Counted from the stretch's first letter, positions 8,101 to 13,831 are shown. The stretch is 14,717 nt of DNA from Planctomycetota bacterium (GCA_021805585.1 JAJZEY010000059.1:1-14717); one strand, 5' to 3'. A program made the numbers and translations. The notes: generated by a model from the sequence alone, not told the origin.

Positions 8101-9083
8101 TGCCAGGCCTTGTTCGCCGCAGCCAGTTGGCGGCCTGCGGCATCGGCATGAAATAGGGCCGTGTGCAGCGGAACATATGCGCGGCGGACGGCTTTGCGGG
8201 CCATCCATCGCAACAGCAACATAAGGCCGCTCATAACCAGTACCGCACCGCCGCCGAACAGACCAAGCATATTCCAGTTGGGTATCTGTTCTCCCGGCAG
8301 AATCTGGGAGAAGCCGACCGCGGCCAGCACCACCACCGAAAAAACCATGTACGGCCCGACGCCGGCGAAAAAGCGTGGCAGGCCGAGGCTGTCCAGAGTT
8401 TCAATATTGGCATTCACGTGGGCGACTTGTTGGTCATACTCCGCCAGCAATGCCAGCCGATCGCTGGTGGAATCGGCTGGCCGTTCCGGCGTACCGGCTG
8501 CGGCCGCTTCGGTCTGTGGTGAATGGCCATATTTTTTAAGGAGGGCTTCGCCGCTTTCGCGTTTTCCGGCCATTTTTGCGGCATTGGTTTCGATGGATTC
8601 CTGTAATTCAGCGCGCTGTCGGTTCTGCTGGGCTTCAAGTTCAATGTCCGCAAGCCAGACCACTTCGGCGATTTTCTTTTTCAGTGCTTCATGAACATTT
8701 TCAAATTCCTTGGCGGCGCGTTTACGCGCCGCGGCGGTTTCTTCAACCGCAGCCTGGGTTTCCGCCGTGTGGCGGCTCTGATTCTGTTCCACGCGTGCCG
8801 CGTAGCCGGCTGCGGTTTGCGATTCGGCATGGCGCAGGCTGTTTTCCAGAAGTTCCAGGGAATGCTTTTCTTTTTCATTTACAGATACGCTGTCGCGGCG
8901 GAATTCGGATTCAATGATCGGTTCCTGGGCGACGGCCTGCTGCGCCAGTGCCATAAGGGCGCGCAATGCGGCCCGCTGCCGGTCGGAACCGGCTTGCGCG
9001 CGCCGGCTGGAGACATCCGTTGGCTCAGACACCGGCTGTGGATTTGTGGGAATTACCATCGAATCTTGTGCTGGTTGAGTCAT
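5115..9083 (-). CDS. Membrane-anchored FtsK/SpoIIIE-type ATPase, EccC/EssC-like motor
   Basis: This 1322-residue protein is probably the energy-providing motor of a type VII-like secretion module. Residues about 65-175 are long, charged, alanine-rich helices (likely coiled coil). Two membrane segments lie at about 241-261 and 271-292, followed by a basic stretch. A second coiled coil spans about 305-435. The rest is cytosolic with three ATPase-like parts. The first (about 480-720) has no Walker A. The second (about 755-1010) is intact: GKTGSGKST at 791-799, LIDFKKGVEF, Walker B LLIIDEF at 894-900 (D898, E899), GSQT sensor-like motif, and a candidate arginine finger at R956. The third (about 1065-1320) has LIGQAEEPAL in place of Walker A and FVFILGLQ in place of Walker B, so it is probably inactive. 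No FHA domain is present. It is the last gene of the operon. The start overlaps a GAGG only 3 bases upstream, which suggests translational coupling to the preceding stop 7 bases away. A DNA-translocase role is the main alternative, but the WXG100-like neighbour favours protein transport. Confidence 0.88.
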   Translation of the reverse strand: MTQPAQDSMVIPTNPQPVSEPTDVSSRRAQAGSDRQRAALRALMALAQQAVAQEPIIESEFRRDSVSVNEKEKHSLELLENSLRHAESQTAAGYAARVEQNQSRHTAETQAAVEETAAARKRAAKEFENVHEALKKKIAEVVWLADIELEAQQNRQRAELQESIETNAAKMAGKRESGEALLKKYGHSPQTEAAAAGTPERPADSTSDRLALLAEYDQQVAHVNANIETLDSLGLPRFFAGVGPYMVFSVVVLAAVGFSQILPGEQIPNWNMLGLFGGGAVLVMSGLMLLLRWMARKAVRRAYVPLHTALFHADAAGRQLAAANKAWHDNVLAEAREKHKTEIQAQREKAGPLLEKAKLNRETALEAVTAEGKAKLDRLTQRHAAAQQDALQARDGQLAEINRKYQMEHQKITGGAAARRVEINTRHSQLRTELENTWLAGLAHFAEPIGSASPTETAGRRPGHAGWIAPTSFPDSVRFGELQVDVGQLIAAADPAGGFTLKIPAPISIEAMLEFPRRGSLLLHADRAGRAQAIAALQALMTRLLTCVPPGRARFTLVDPVGLGQNFAGFMHLTDYDDALVNGRIWTSPEQIDQRLADLTEHMETVIQKYLRNEYETIDDYNRQAGDLAEPYRFLVIADLPVGFSDESLKRLSSIATTGARCGVYTLIFRDTRVATPSGTHLDDLEAHSINLIFRDGRFVWRDDVFSRFPLTLDRAPGEDELTAILHQVGEKAKLAKRVEVSFAAIAPTAAEFWTRRSDRDLQAPIGRCGATRLQTFALGRGVAQHALVTGKTGSGKSTLLHALISNLAMWYSPAELELYLIDFKKGVEFKTYAAHGLPHARAIGVESDREFGLSVLQRIDGEMSRRGELFRAAGVQDLGSYRAATEKQMPRTLLIIDEFQEFFSEDDKLAQDAALLLDRLVRQGRAFGVHVVLGSQTIAGSSGLSRSTIGQIAVRIALQTTEADSQVVLADGNSAARLLSRPGEAIYNDAGGLVEGNSPFQVAWLSDDQRDTYLDSVTATQRKSGIEAQAAIVFEGNAPADIRKNPRLTAALKSPQPVSVPRIWLGEPVAIKDPTAISFRRQSGGNAMLIGQAEEPALAIMSAGMIALSAQQDAAAAFYILDGSAADSPSFGVLGTVAGLTPQTCRNIDYRGVPDAINELAQELKRRQEDAGGQPPSIFVFILGLQRYRALRKSEESFGFSSGDENAAPDPGRQFADLLTEGPGVGIHIIAWVDTMVSVERAMNRNLMREFDNRILFQMSAADSSNLIDSPAANRLGACRALAFSEEQGTLEKFRPYAMPDGNFLEEARLRLNANRAGTLA

Positions 9084-9090
9084 GTTCCTC

Positions 9091-9303
9091 TTATCCGCAA
9101 TCCCGCTTGATCTGGGTTACTATCTGTTTCAGATGGTCCATGGCGGTCAGGGCGTTGCGGGCATCTTCCATAACCGGCCGAATGCAGCGCTCTTCCAGGG
9201 AGTGGCTGTTGGCGTCATCCCAAATAAGCCGCATTTCATGCCAGCGGGCGTCCAGATCCCGTACCAGTTTACTGATTCGCGCCTGACCTTCATATACGCC
9301 CAT
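9091..9303 (-). CDS. Small helical protein with W-x-D motif, possible WXG-like partner
   Basis: This protein has 70 residues from the ATG at 9303, which has CGGAG 9 bases upstream. A TTG at 9321 would add six residues but has no ribosome binding site. The sequence reads as two helices around a short turn: a first helix to about residue 26, then LIWDDANSHS (W28, D30), then a second helix to the end. This layout resembles ESAT-6/WXG100 hairpins in miniature, with W-x-D where W-x-G is normal. There is no signal peptide or membrane segment. It lies between the 340-residue protein (21 bases) and the FtsK-like ATPase (7 bases) on the same strand, so it almost certainly belongs to the same operon. 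It may be a partner or secretion chaperone of the WXG100-like protein or of the 340-residue protein. I know no named family for it, and the fold is inferred from sequence pattern only. Confidence 0.72.
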   Translation of the reverse strand: MGVYEGQARISKLVRDLDARWHEMRLIWDDANSHSLEERCIRPVMEDARNALTAMDHLKQIVTQIKRDCG

Positions 9304-9312
9304 CGCGTGAAG

Positions 9313-9317
9313 CTCCG
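9313..9317 (-). promoter_or_regulatory. Ribosome binding site deciding the start at 9303
   Basis: On the minus strand this reads CGGAG, 9 bases before the ATG at 9303. The alternative TTG at 9321 lies upstream of it and has only AT-rich sequence before it. Confidence 0.5.
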
Positions 9318-9324
9318 ACAAGTT

Positions 9325-10347
9325 TCAATTTTGCGGCCAAATACGACGATTTTCCGCATTAAAAACCGCTTTAAGCCCGTTCGGACCGAATAGCGCTATT
9401 GTACCCGCGGAAAGGTTTACCATCGCGTTAAGCTCTGGCCGGTCTTGAAGGAATGCCGTTGCGTTCAGACTATAAAACCGTTCCGCCGGGCCAAGGGTCT
9501 GGTTGCGGTTCGCCGGGCCAATAAACAGCCGGTCCGCATCCATACGCACCACGATCCAATCCGCGTCCGCTGGAAGCTGCCCGGACAGCAACACATTGGC
9601 GGCCGCTTTTGTTTGGCTGGTCATATCCGGAGCGGGCAAATTGCCCAGTTCCGCGGTATTAATTGCCGGCAGGGAAAGGGGGGCATCCGGTGGGGGGGAA
9701 GAATGGGCCAGAACCGATTCGGCGGGAATCGCCTGCCGAAGACGCACGGCTTCGGGGTCTGGCGTGGACGGGCCGGCGGTTCGGCCACGTGCCATGGTTC
9801 CCACCTGGTTTTCACCCGCACTGCTCGCGGCCTGCTGGCCTGCGGCATCGGAACCGGCTTCTACCGGCGATGCGGTGTAGCGTTCCAGTAAAATCACAGA
9901 ATTTGTTAATTGGGCCAGGGCTGCGGGGATGCCGCCGGCGAGAGTATTGGCGAATGGCTTGACCCCGCCATGGTACATCGCGATTTCCTTGGGAAAACGG
10001 CGACACCAGGATTTGGTATTGGCCATTTTCTGTTCGGCCTCGGCAAGGTTCCGTTTGGCCACCGCCACCGCCTTATGTTCTTCAACAGCCGACGGCGGCC
10101 GCCCGCTGACATCTTTATAAAGGGTTTTATCGCGCAGGGCCTGCTGGGCCTTGGCGAGCAATTCCTGGCGTTTGCGGATTTGCGCATTCCAGAACGAAGT
10201 CTGTTCGCCCTCCAGCCAGTTTAGAGTCCGGTTGATTTCGCTTTGGGCGTCGTCCAAGGCCAAATTTGCCGCCTCGGCGAATTTGGCCAGTTGAACGCGA
10301 AAGGTCTTGATCGCGTCAATATCATCAATCCGTGCGCCTTCAGACAT
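9325..10347 (-). CDS. Helical protein with linker and C-terminal extension, type VII-like module component
   Basis: This protein has 340 residues from the ATG at 10347. A TTG twelve bases upstream is also in frame, but it sits inside the GGGAG that serves the ATG. Residues about 8-158 are strongly helical and charged, with tryptophans at W44, W53 and W114, and read like two or three long helices. Residues about 159-245 form a low-complexity linker rich in Ala, Ser, Gly and Pro. Residues about 246-340 look like a small alternating strand/helix domain (DWIVVRMDADRLFIGP, then MVNLSAGTIALFGPNG). There is no signal peptide or membrane segment. A helical N-terminus, linker and separate C-terminal domain recall LXG-type substrates of type VII systems, but no LXG motif or known toxin motif is visible. 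It follows the WXG100-like gene by 33 bases. It could be a substrate, an adaptor for the ATPase, or a cytosolic structural part. Confidence 0.85.
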   Translation of the reverse strand: MSEGARIDDIDAIKTFRVQLAKFAEAANLALDDAQSEINRTLNWLEGEQTSFWNAQIRKRQELLAKAQQALRDKTLYKDVSGRPPSAVEEHKAVAVAKRNLAEAEQKMANTKSWCRRFPKEIAMYHGGVKPFANTLAGGIPAALAQLTNSVILLERYTASPVEAGSDAAGQQAASSAGENQVGTMARGRTAGPSTPDPEAVRLRQAIPAESVLAHSSPPPDAPLSLPAINTAELGNLPAPDMTSQTKAAANVLLSGQLPADADWIVVRMDADRLFIGPANRNQTLGPAERFYSLNATAFLQDRPELNAMVNLSAGTIALFGPNGLKAVFNAENRRIWPQN

Positions 10348-10352
10348 GGATT

Positions 10353-10357
10353 CTCCC
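10353..10357 (-). promoter_or_regulatory. Ribosome binding site deciding the start at 10347
   Basis: On the minus strand this reads GGGAG with 5 bases of spacing to the ATG at 10347. The longer frame starting with TTG at 10359 would overlap this site, so the ATG is preferred. Confidence 0.6.
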
Positions 10358-10380
10358 AAAGTGCGGCCGCAACGGGCGGC

Positions 10381-10653
10381 TTAACGCTGTTTTAAATACT
10401 CTTCAATAAGTTTCGCCTTTTTGACCAATACTTGTGCGTGTTGGTGGGAATCTTGAAGGAAATTGGAAACCGCTTTCATCGCCGTTTCAAATGCCTCCAT
10501 GAATTTCCGTTGTTCCTGGTCCTGCCAGTTGGCCTCAAGGCCGCGCAGGCGGCCAGACAGATTGCCGATAAGACCCTGCAGATCATTGTTGAAACGATTA
10601 AGGTCCTGGGCGAAACGTCGAAGTTCTTCGGGGTCCACATTGGCTTTGGCCAT
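10381..10653 (-). CDS. WXG100-like protein (ESAT-6 superfamily), W-x-D variant
   Basis: This 90-residue protein has the size and helix-turn-helix pattern of WXG100 proteins, the small partners and substrates of type VII secretion. The first helix runs from about residue 7 to 41, the turn is ANWQDQEQ with W43, and the second helix runs to the end. The glycine of W-x-G is replaced by D45. The C-terminus ends EEYLKQR; the YxxxD/E export signal of mycobacterial substrates is not present. There is no signal peptide, as expected for the family. The ATG at 10653 has GGAG at 8 bases spacing. It is the first gene of the four-gene operon ending in the FtsK/SpoIIIE ATPase, and that pairing is the hallmark of type VII-like loci. 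Superfamily membership is well supported by length, helix pattern, central tryptophan and neighbourhood. Whether it is secreted or acts inside the cell is unknown. Confidence 0.85.
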   Translation of the reverse strand: MAKANVDPEELRRFAQDLNRFNNDLQGLIGNLSGRLRGLEANWQDQEQRKFMEAFETAMKAVSNFLQDSHQHAQVLVKKAKLIEEYLKQR

Positions 10654-10685
10654 AGAAATAACTCCAGATTAATTCCAACCTAACC

Positions 10686-10691
10686 ATTGTA
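10686..10691 (-). promoter_or_regulatory. Possible -10 box for the type VII-like operon
   Basis: On the minus strand this reads TACAAT, 32 bases before the start of the WXG100-like gene. That would give a short leader holding only the ribosome binding site. No good -35 hexamer lies 16-18 bases further upstream, so the call is weak. Confidence 0.25.
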
Positions 10692-10901
10692 CAGCAAAGG
10701 TGTGGGCAATGCGCTGCAAAATGAACCGTTATTGGCCATGTCGCTAACACACAAATGGGGCGAGGGCCGCGCCGGGAGCGGATGATATCAGTTGACCGTT
10801 AAACCGGTGCGCAATGGATCACACGGGTAAAACGGCGGTATGCGGCGACCGCCGGGCCGTCTTGTTTAAGCGAATTTAACGAGCGGCGAGGGAGTGTCGT
10901 G

Positions 10902-11027
10902 ATGGCGGCGTTATTCACTTGTCAAACAGTCGGCGACCGCGCTTCGCTGAATTTTGGTGCGGGGCGCGGTGGTTCCGGTTGTGGGCGAAACGTGTCTGTT
11001 CGTCCGTTCATAAATAGTGAACTGTAG
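10902..11027 (+). CDS. Possible 41-residue small protein
   Basis: The ATG at 10902 is preceded by GAGGGAG at 10888-10894, spaced 7 bases, one of the better ribosome binding sites in the window. The frame runs 41 codons to TAG at 11025-11027. The product starts MAALFTCQTVGDRAS and has a glycine-rich middle with two cysteines in all (C7, C27). It resembles no family I know, and a 41-codon frame can arise by chance in GC-rich DNA. It is oriented away from the type VII-like operon, divergent from it. Confidence 0.2.
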   Translation: MAALFTCQTVGDRASLNFGAGRGGSGCGRNVSVRPFINSEL

Positions 11028-11289
11028 CAGGAGATAATGACGTTTCGTTGCCAGCCCGATCGGCGGTGAAAATACCGGCACCGGCAATTCGACGTTCCGC
11101 GCTGCGGAAAATAATTCCGCGGGAAGAATAAGTATTTTAATTTGTGGTTTGGCATTTGCGGGGGGGAAGATGTGCTTCAACTGGTCCGATGGGCTGCAGG
11201 ATGTGCCGCAATGTTTCGGCGACAGTCACGTTTTTATTCTATCCTTATGTGCTCTACTTTCACTGCTCAACTATATCCTGAGCCGATCG

Positions 11290-11308
11290 CGGCGGCACAA
11301 TGCCGCCG
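11290..11308. repeat. Inverted repeat downstream of the ThuA-like gene
   Basis: CGGCGGCA, loop CAA, TGCCGCCG: a perfect 8-bp GC-rich hairpin about 100 bases past the end of the ThuA-like gene on the minus strand. It lacks a following T-run, so it is only a weak candidate for a transcription stop or a 3'-end stabilising structure. Confidence 0.4.
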
Positions 11309-11406
11309 GCTAAATAAGTTGCGCTGCTGCTCACCTGCCTGCTGCTCTGCGTTGCCGCAGCAACGCCGGGCCACGGAGATCGCCGAGAACGGAGGGGTAC
11401 CGGGGG

Positions 11407-12069
11407 TCAGGTGGCGGATTGGACAGCGTAATCAAGGAGGGCGCGGACATTGGCCAGCGAATCCGGATGGCGCACCACTGCGGGCCGATGGCCGGGCAAA
11501 AAGCCGATGACGCGGCCTCCCCAGGGGGTGGCATTTTCATAGCACTGCGGAAAAATGCCATTGGCCAGCGTGGTGGTCAATAAAATAGTTGCCGGACAGG
11601 TTTGTTCAAGTTGAATATAAATTTCATCTTCGGGCAGTTCCATTGGGCGAAGTTTGGCGATAAGTGGATGGTCGCACGTGCGGACTTCCACCCGGTACGG
11701 GGCAACCGGATGCACAGACGGGGGCACATGGAATGGGTCGTTGGCGCGCACCCAGCGAAAGCCGACGATGGTTCTCCACCAGGGCCAGTGCCAGAAGGCG
11801 GCACTTCCGCCATGGAGCAAAATCAGCGGCTTGCCCCGTTCCAGATAGCGCCGGACATTCGTTTCAGCCACTCCGGCGACAAGTGGCGTTGTGCCGGTAC
11901 CGGCAATGAAATTCAAGATTAAAAGCGAGCAATTGTCCGCAAATGTAGAAGATTCGAGACAAGGGAACGAATTTTCTTCAAAATGAAACGTATAGTCGGC
12001 GGCCAGCGCCTCGCGAAGCGTGGCACCGGGTCGGACACCGAAGTGATCATCAGCAAGGAAATAGATCAT
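11407..12069 (-). CDS. ThuA-like domain protein (GATase1-like fold)
   Basis: This 220-residue protein is of the ThuA-like family, a class I glutamine amidotransferase-like fold named after a rhizobial trehalose-utilisation protein. The N-terminus MIYFLADDHFG is the first strand and loop. LILLHGGSAAFWHWPWWRT at 82-100 corresponds to the family's conserved H-G/C-x-x-A-F elbow, followed by the HVPPSVH segment (114-120). The C-terminal PWGGRVIGFLPGHRP (182-196) matches the conserved block ending in G-H. There is no signal peptide in this reading. The ATG at 12069 has GGAG 6 bases upstream. Upstream in-frame starts (12081, 12165) would add residues that do not fit the fold. ThuA-like proteins are often linked to sugar metabolism, but their reaction is not generally known, and no sugar gene is adjacent. 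It is a single gene, divergent from the PEP-CTERM protease gene. Confidence 0.8.
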   Translation of the reverse strand: MIYFLADDHFGVRPGATLREALAADYTFHFEENSFPCLESSTFADNCSLLILNFIAGTGTTPLVAGVAETNVRRYLERGKPLILLHGGSAAFWHWPWWRTIVGFRWVRANDPFHVPPSVHPVAPYRVEVRTCDHPLIAKLRPMELPEDEIYIQLEQTCPATILLTTTLANGIFPQCYENATPWGGRVIGFLPGHRPAVVRHPDSLANVRALLDYAVQSAT

Positions 12070-12075
12070 GAACCG

Positions 12076-12079
12076 CTCC
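12076..12079 (-). promoter_or_regulatory. Ribosome binding site deciding the start at 12069
   Basis: On the minus strand this reads GGAG with 6 bases of spacing to the ATG at 12069. It favours that start over the in-frame ATG at 12081, which overlaps the site. Confidence 0.5.
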
Positions 12080-12633
12080 ATAAGCCGTTGCGGGCCGACT
12101 TGGCGGCAACGGGTACTTACGCTTAATACTATCCAGAGCACCCCCTGCCAGCCAGACCACGACAATGTCGTCTTCCAACGGGTGCGGGCGGTTGGGGTAT
12201 GGGCTTCTTATTGAACAGGTTGCCGGGCTGCCAGGGGCACCGGGGTGGGCGAGACAAAAGATTCGTATTTACGAAGCGAAAAATCCGCGCGCTTTGTTTT
12301 TGACTTCCGATAAAACATGTAGTAATCTCCGTATGGACAGGTTGCCGTGCATCGGCGGTTGGTTTGATTCGGCGATTGGGAATGCGGCCTTGGGTAATGC
12401 CGGCCCAGCGGCCCAGCGAAATAGAATGCGGATAGCGTGGCTGAATCAACCCGCCGAAAAGTTCACCTTCACCTGTTGTTGTAAAAAAGTGAAAAGTTAC
12501 ATGTGTCGCGCAGGGAAGGGATTTCCGCGCATTTTTTACGCTTCAATGGATTGAAACATTTAGCTGTCTTTATGTATTTGTGCTTTTATGCAGCTCCGCA
12601 CCGAAGTGCGTTGCGATTTAGAGTCCTTTTTCC

Positions 12634-12641
12634 GGAAGGAG
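12634..12641 (+). promoter_or_regulatory. Strong ribosome binding site deciding the start at 12650
   Basis: GGAAGGAG lies 8 bases before the ATG at 12650. It places the start at the beginning of the signal peptide, 147 bases inside the longest open frame. Confidence 0.75.
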
Positions 12642-12649
12642 AATTCACC

Positions 12650-13729
12650 ATGTTGCCCGCAATATTCCCTCGCAAGGCAATCCTTTTTTCCGCAGCCTGC
12701 GCTGTTATGGCGGCCATTGGCGTAGCCGGGCCTATATGGGCGATTGGTCCCAACGACCAATTCATACCCGATGCGCCCAATCCGTTGAGTCTGGGATCAG
12801 TAGGTTTCTTTACCGGGATCGGTACCGGTACGGTCATAAGCGCCGCTACCAATGGCAATCAGGGCATTGTTGCCATTTTAACCGCTAACCATGTCGCACA
12901 GGATGCGTTGAACGGAATATTCAACATTGGGGCTAAGGCCCCATATTCCGCAACGTTTACAATAATGGGATATCAAACCTATTCCATTGTTGACCCGGTT
13001 AACAATCCCGGTAAATTGCCGGAGGACATTTCTGTAATGGAAGGAATTGACACACAACCAGTCAATGCCGGCGCAGCGCAAAACATATTCAACCTGCTTA
13101 AGGCAAATATAGCGACGGTCACCAATCCTGGCACCGGTAACGGGCCATTCGCTGGCGCGGCAATTACAAATCCGGTTTCCTTTACCCAGCTCGGGTATGG
13201 TCTACAGGGACAATACACATCGAGCGTTGGCGGGATACCAAACAATCCGGGGTACGTATCCACAGGTGTCAGTGGACAACGATTATTCCAAAATAATAAT
13301 ATATTGCAATATTCCGCGCCGGCCACACAGGCCTACGGATCGTATTATGAACCGCTTGTGAGATATATTTATCTGGCACCGGACAGTGCGGGCCACGGGG
13401 CGTCATTCCCGGGGGATTCTGGCGGTCCTTATTTTACCGGGGGCGGCTCTGGTTCAATCACCATTTCTATCGCTGCTGGCGGCCGGTTGGGACAGACAAT
13501 ACCGATCAACTATAGCAACAGCATTTCCGCGGTTCACGTTGGGGGCAGCTTAAGCAAGCTCGTTGGCACCGGAACCGGGATTGGAGTACCGGTTACGCCA
13601 GGCTTATACAATTGGCTTCAGCCGTTCGTATTAAATCCAGCCACGGCTGTGCCCGAACCCGCGGCACTGGCGCTGCTGGGTTTTGGCGGCGGCCTGCTGC
13701 TGCTGCGACGGCGTCGGCCAACCGCCTGA
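12650..13729 (+). CDS. Secreted trypsin-like serine protease with PEP-CTERM sorting anchor
   Basis: This 359-residue protein starts at the ATG at 12650. The N-terminus is a signal peptide (RKAILFSAACAVMAAIGVAG, cleavage near residue 31). The body has the landmarks of the chymotrypsin/trypsin fold: TANHV with candidate catalytic H81, PEDISVMEG with D126, and FPGDSGGPYF with S257. The spacing of about 45 and 131 residues is reasonable for this fold. The C-terminus has the full PEP-CTERM signal: VPEP at 334-337, a hydrophobic helix (ALALLGFGGGLLLL) and an RRRR tail. Exosortase recognises this signal, cutting it and directing the protein to the cell surface or exopolysaccharide. No exosortase gene is in the window. 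The protein has no cysteine after the signal peptide, so it would be stabilised without disulfides. It probably trims surface or secreted proteins, or is an autolytic or nutrient protease; the substrate is unknown. It ends in a clear terminator about 70 bases downstream. Confidence 0.9.
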   Translation: MLPAIFPRKAILFSAACAVMAAIGVAGPIWAIGPNDQFIPDAPNPLSLGSVGFFTGIGTGTVISAATNGNQGIVAILTANHVAQDALNGIFNIGAKAPYSATFTIMGYQTYSIVDPVNNPGKLPEDISVMEGIDTQPVNAGAAQNIFNLLKANIATVTNPGTGNGPFAGAAITNPVSFTQLGYGLQGQYTSSVGGIPNNPGYVSTGVSGQRLFQNNNILQYSAPATQAYGSYYEPLVRYIYLAPDSAGHGASFPGDSGGPYFTGGGSGSITISIAAGGRLGQTIPINYSNSISAVHVGGSLSKLVGTGTGIGVPVTPGLYNWLQPFVLNPATAVPEPAALALLGFGGGLLLLRRRRPTA

Positions 13730-13799
13730 ACGCATCACCGGGTTAGCTCCGCGTGTTCGCAGGTAAAGCCCGTCAATCGGACGAGAGAGAGTGCAAGCG

Positions 13800-13831
13800 C
13801 CGCGCTGTCTCCCGGCAGCGCGGTGATTTTT
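13800..13831 (+). terminator. Rho-independent terminator after the PEP-CTERM protease gene
   Basis: CCGCGCTG, 8-base loop, CAGCGCGG forms a perfect 8-bp GC-rich stem at 13800-13823. TGA then TTTTT follows directly. The position 71 bases past the stop codon and the orientation fit termination of the protease transcript. Confidence 0.8.

Larger units (their letters stand above)
10692..11406. other. Long non-coding stretch between the type VII-like operon and the ThuA-like gene
   Basis: About 715 bases hold no convincing long gene. The open frames on both strands either use unsupported TTG starts or give basic, proline- and arginine-rich translations typical of chance ORFs. It contains one short ORF with a good ribosome binding site (10902-11027) and several short hairpins: 10833-10854 (7-bp stem), 11095-11109 (TTCCGC/GCGGAA), 11290-11308 and 11349-11366 (GCGTTGC/GCAACGC). 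None is followed by a clear T-run. It could hold the operon promoter, a small RNA, or decayed sequence. Confidence 0.5.
12070..12649. other. Intergenic region between the divergent ThuA-like and PEP-CTERM protease genes
   Basis: This stretch of 580 bases has no convincing gene. The open frames across it lack ribosome binding sites and give low-quality translations. It contains a small perfect inverted repeat TTCGTA-TT-TACGAA at 12262-12275, which is operator-like. A TTGAAA at 12551-12556, with a poor -10 candidate TATTTG at 12575-12580 (18-base spacing), could belong to the protease promoter. The last 150 bases before the protease gene are clearly richer in A and T than the surroundings. Confidence 0.4.

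Noticed and set aside
6726..8156. A 476-codon open frame on the + strand inside the ATPase gene
   Set aside because: It lies opposite the well-supported FtsK/SpoIIIE gene, whose motifs are clear. Its translation has no recognisable domain, so it is an antisense shadow of GC-rich coding DNA.
5115..9083. Chromosome-partitioning FtsK as the identity of the large ATPase
   Set aside because: It lacks the four-helix N-terminal membrane domain and a gamma winged-helix domain. It has extra degenerate ATPase-like regions and sits in an operon with a WXG100-like gene.
10911..11180. An 89-codon open frame on the minus strand in the long gap
   Set aside because: It starts with TTG, has no ribosome binding site, and shows no recognisable sequence pattern.
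11349..11366. Hairpin GCGTTGC/GCAACGC as terminator of the ThuA-like gene
   Set aside because: On the minus strand no T-run follows the stem, so it does not meet the criteria for an intrinsic terminator.
12070..12165. N-terminal extension of the ThuA-like protein by 32 residues
   Set aside because: The extension does not fit the start of the fold, and the ATG at 12069 has a proper GGAG at 6 bases.
12129..12449. A 106-codon open frame on the minus strand upstream of the ThuA-like gene
   Set aside because: It has no ribosome binding site, and the translation is proline- and arginine-rich without a pattern. It overlaps only the poorly supported upstream extension of the ThuA-like frame.
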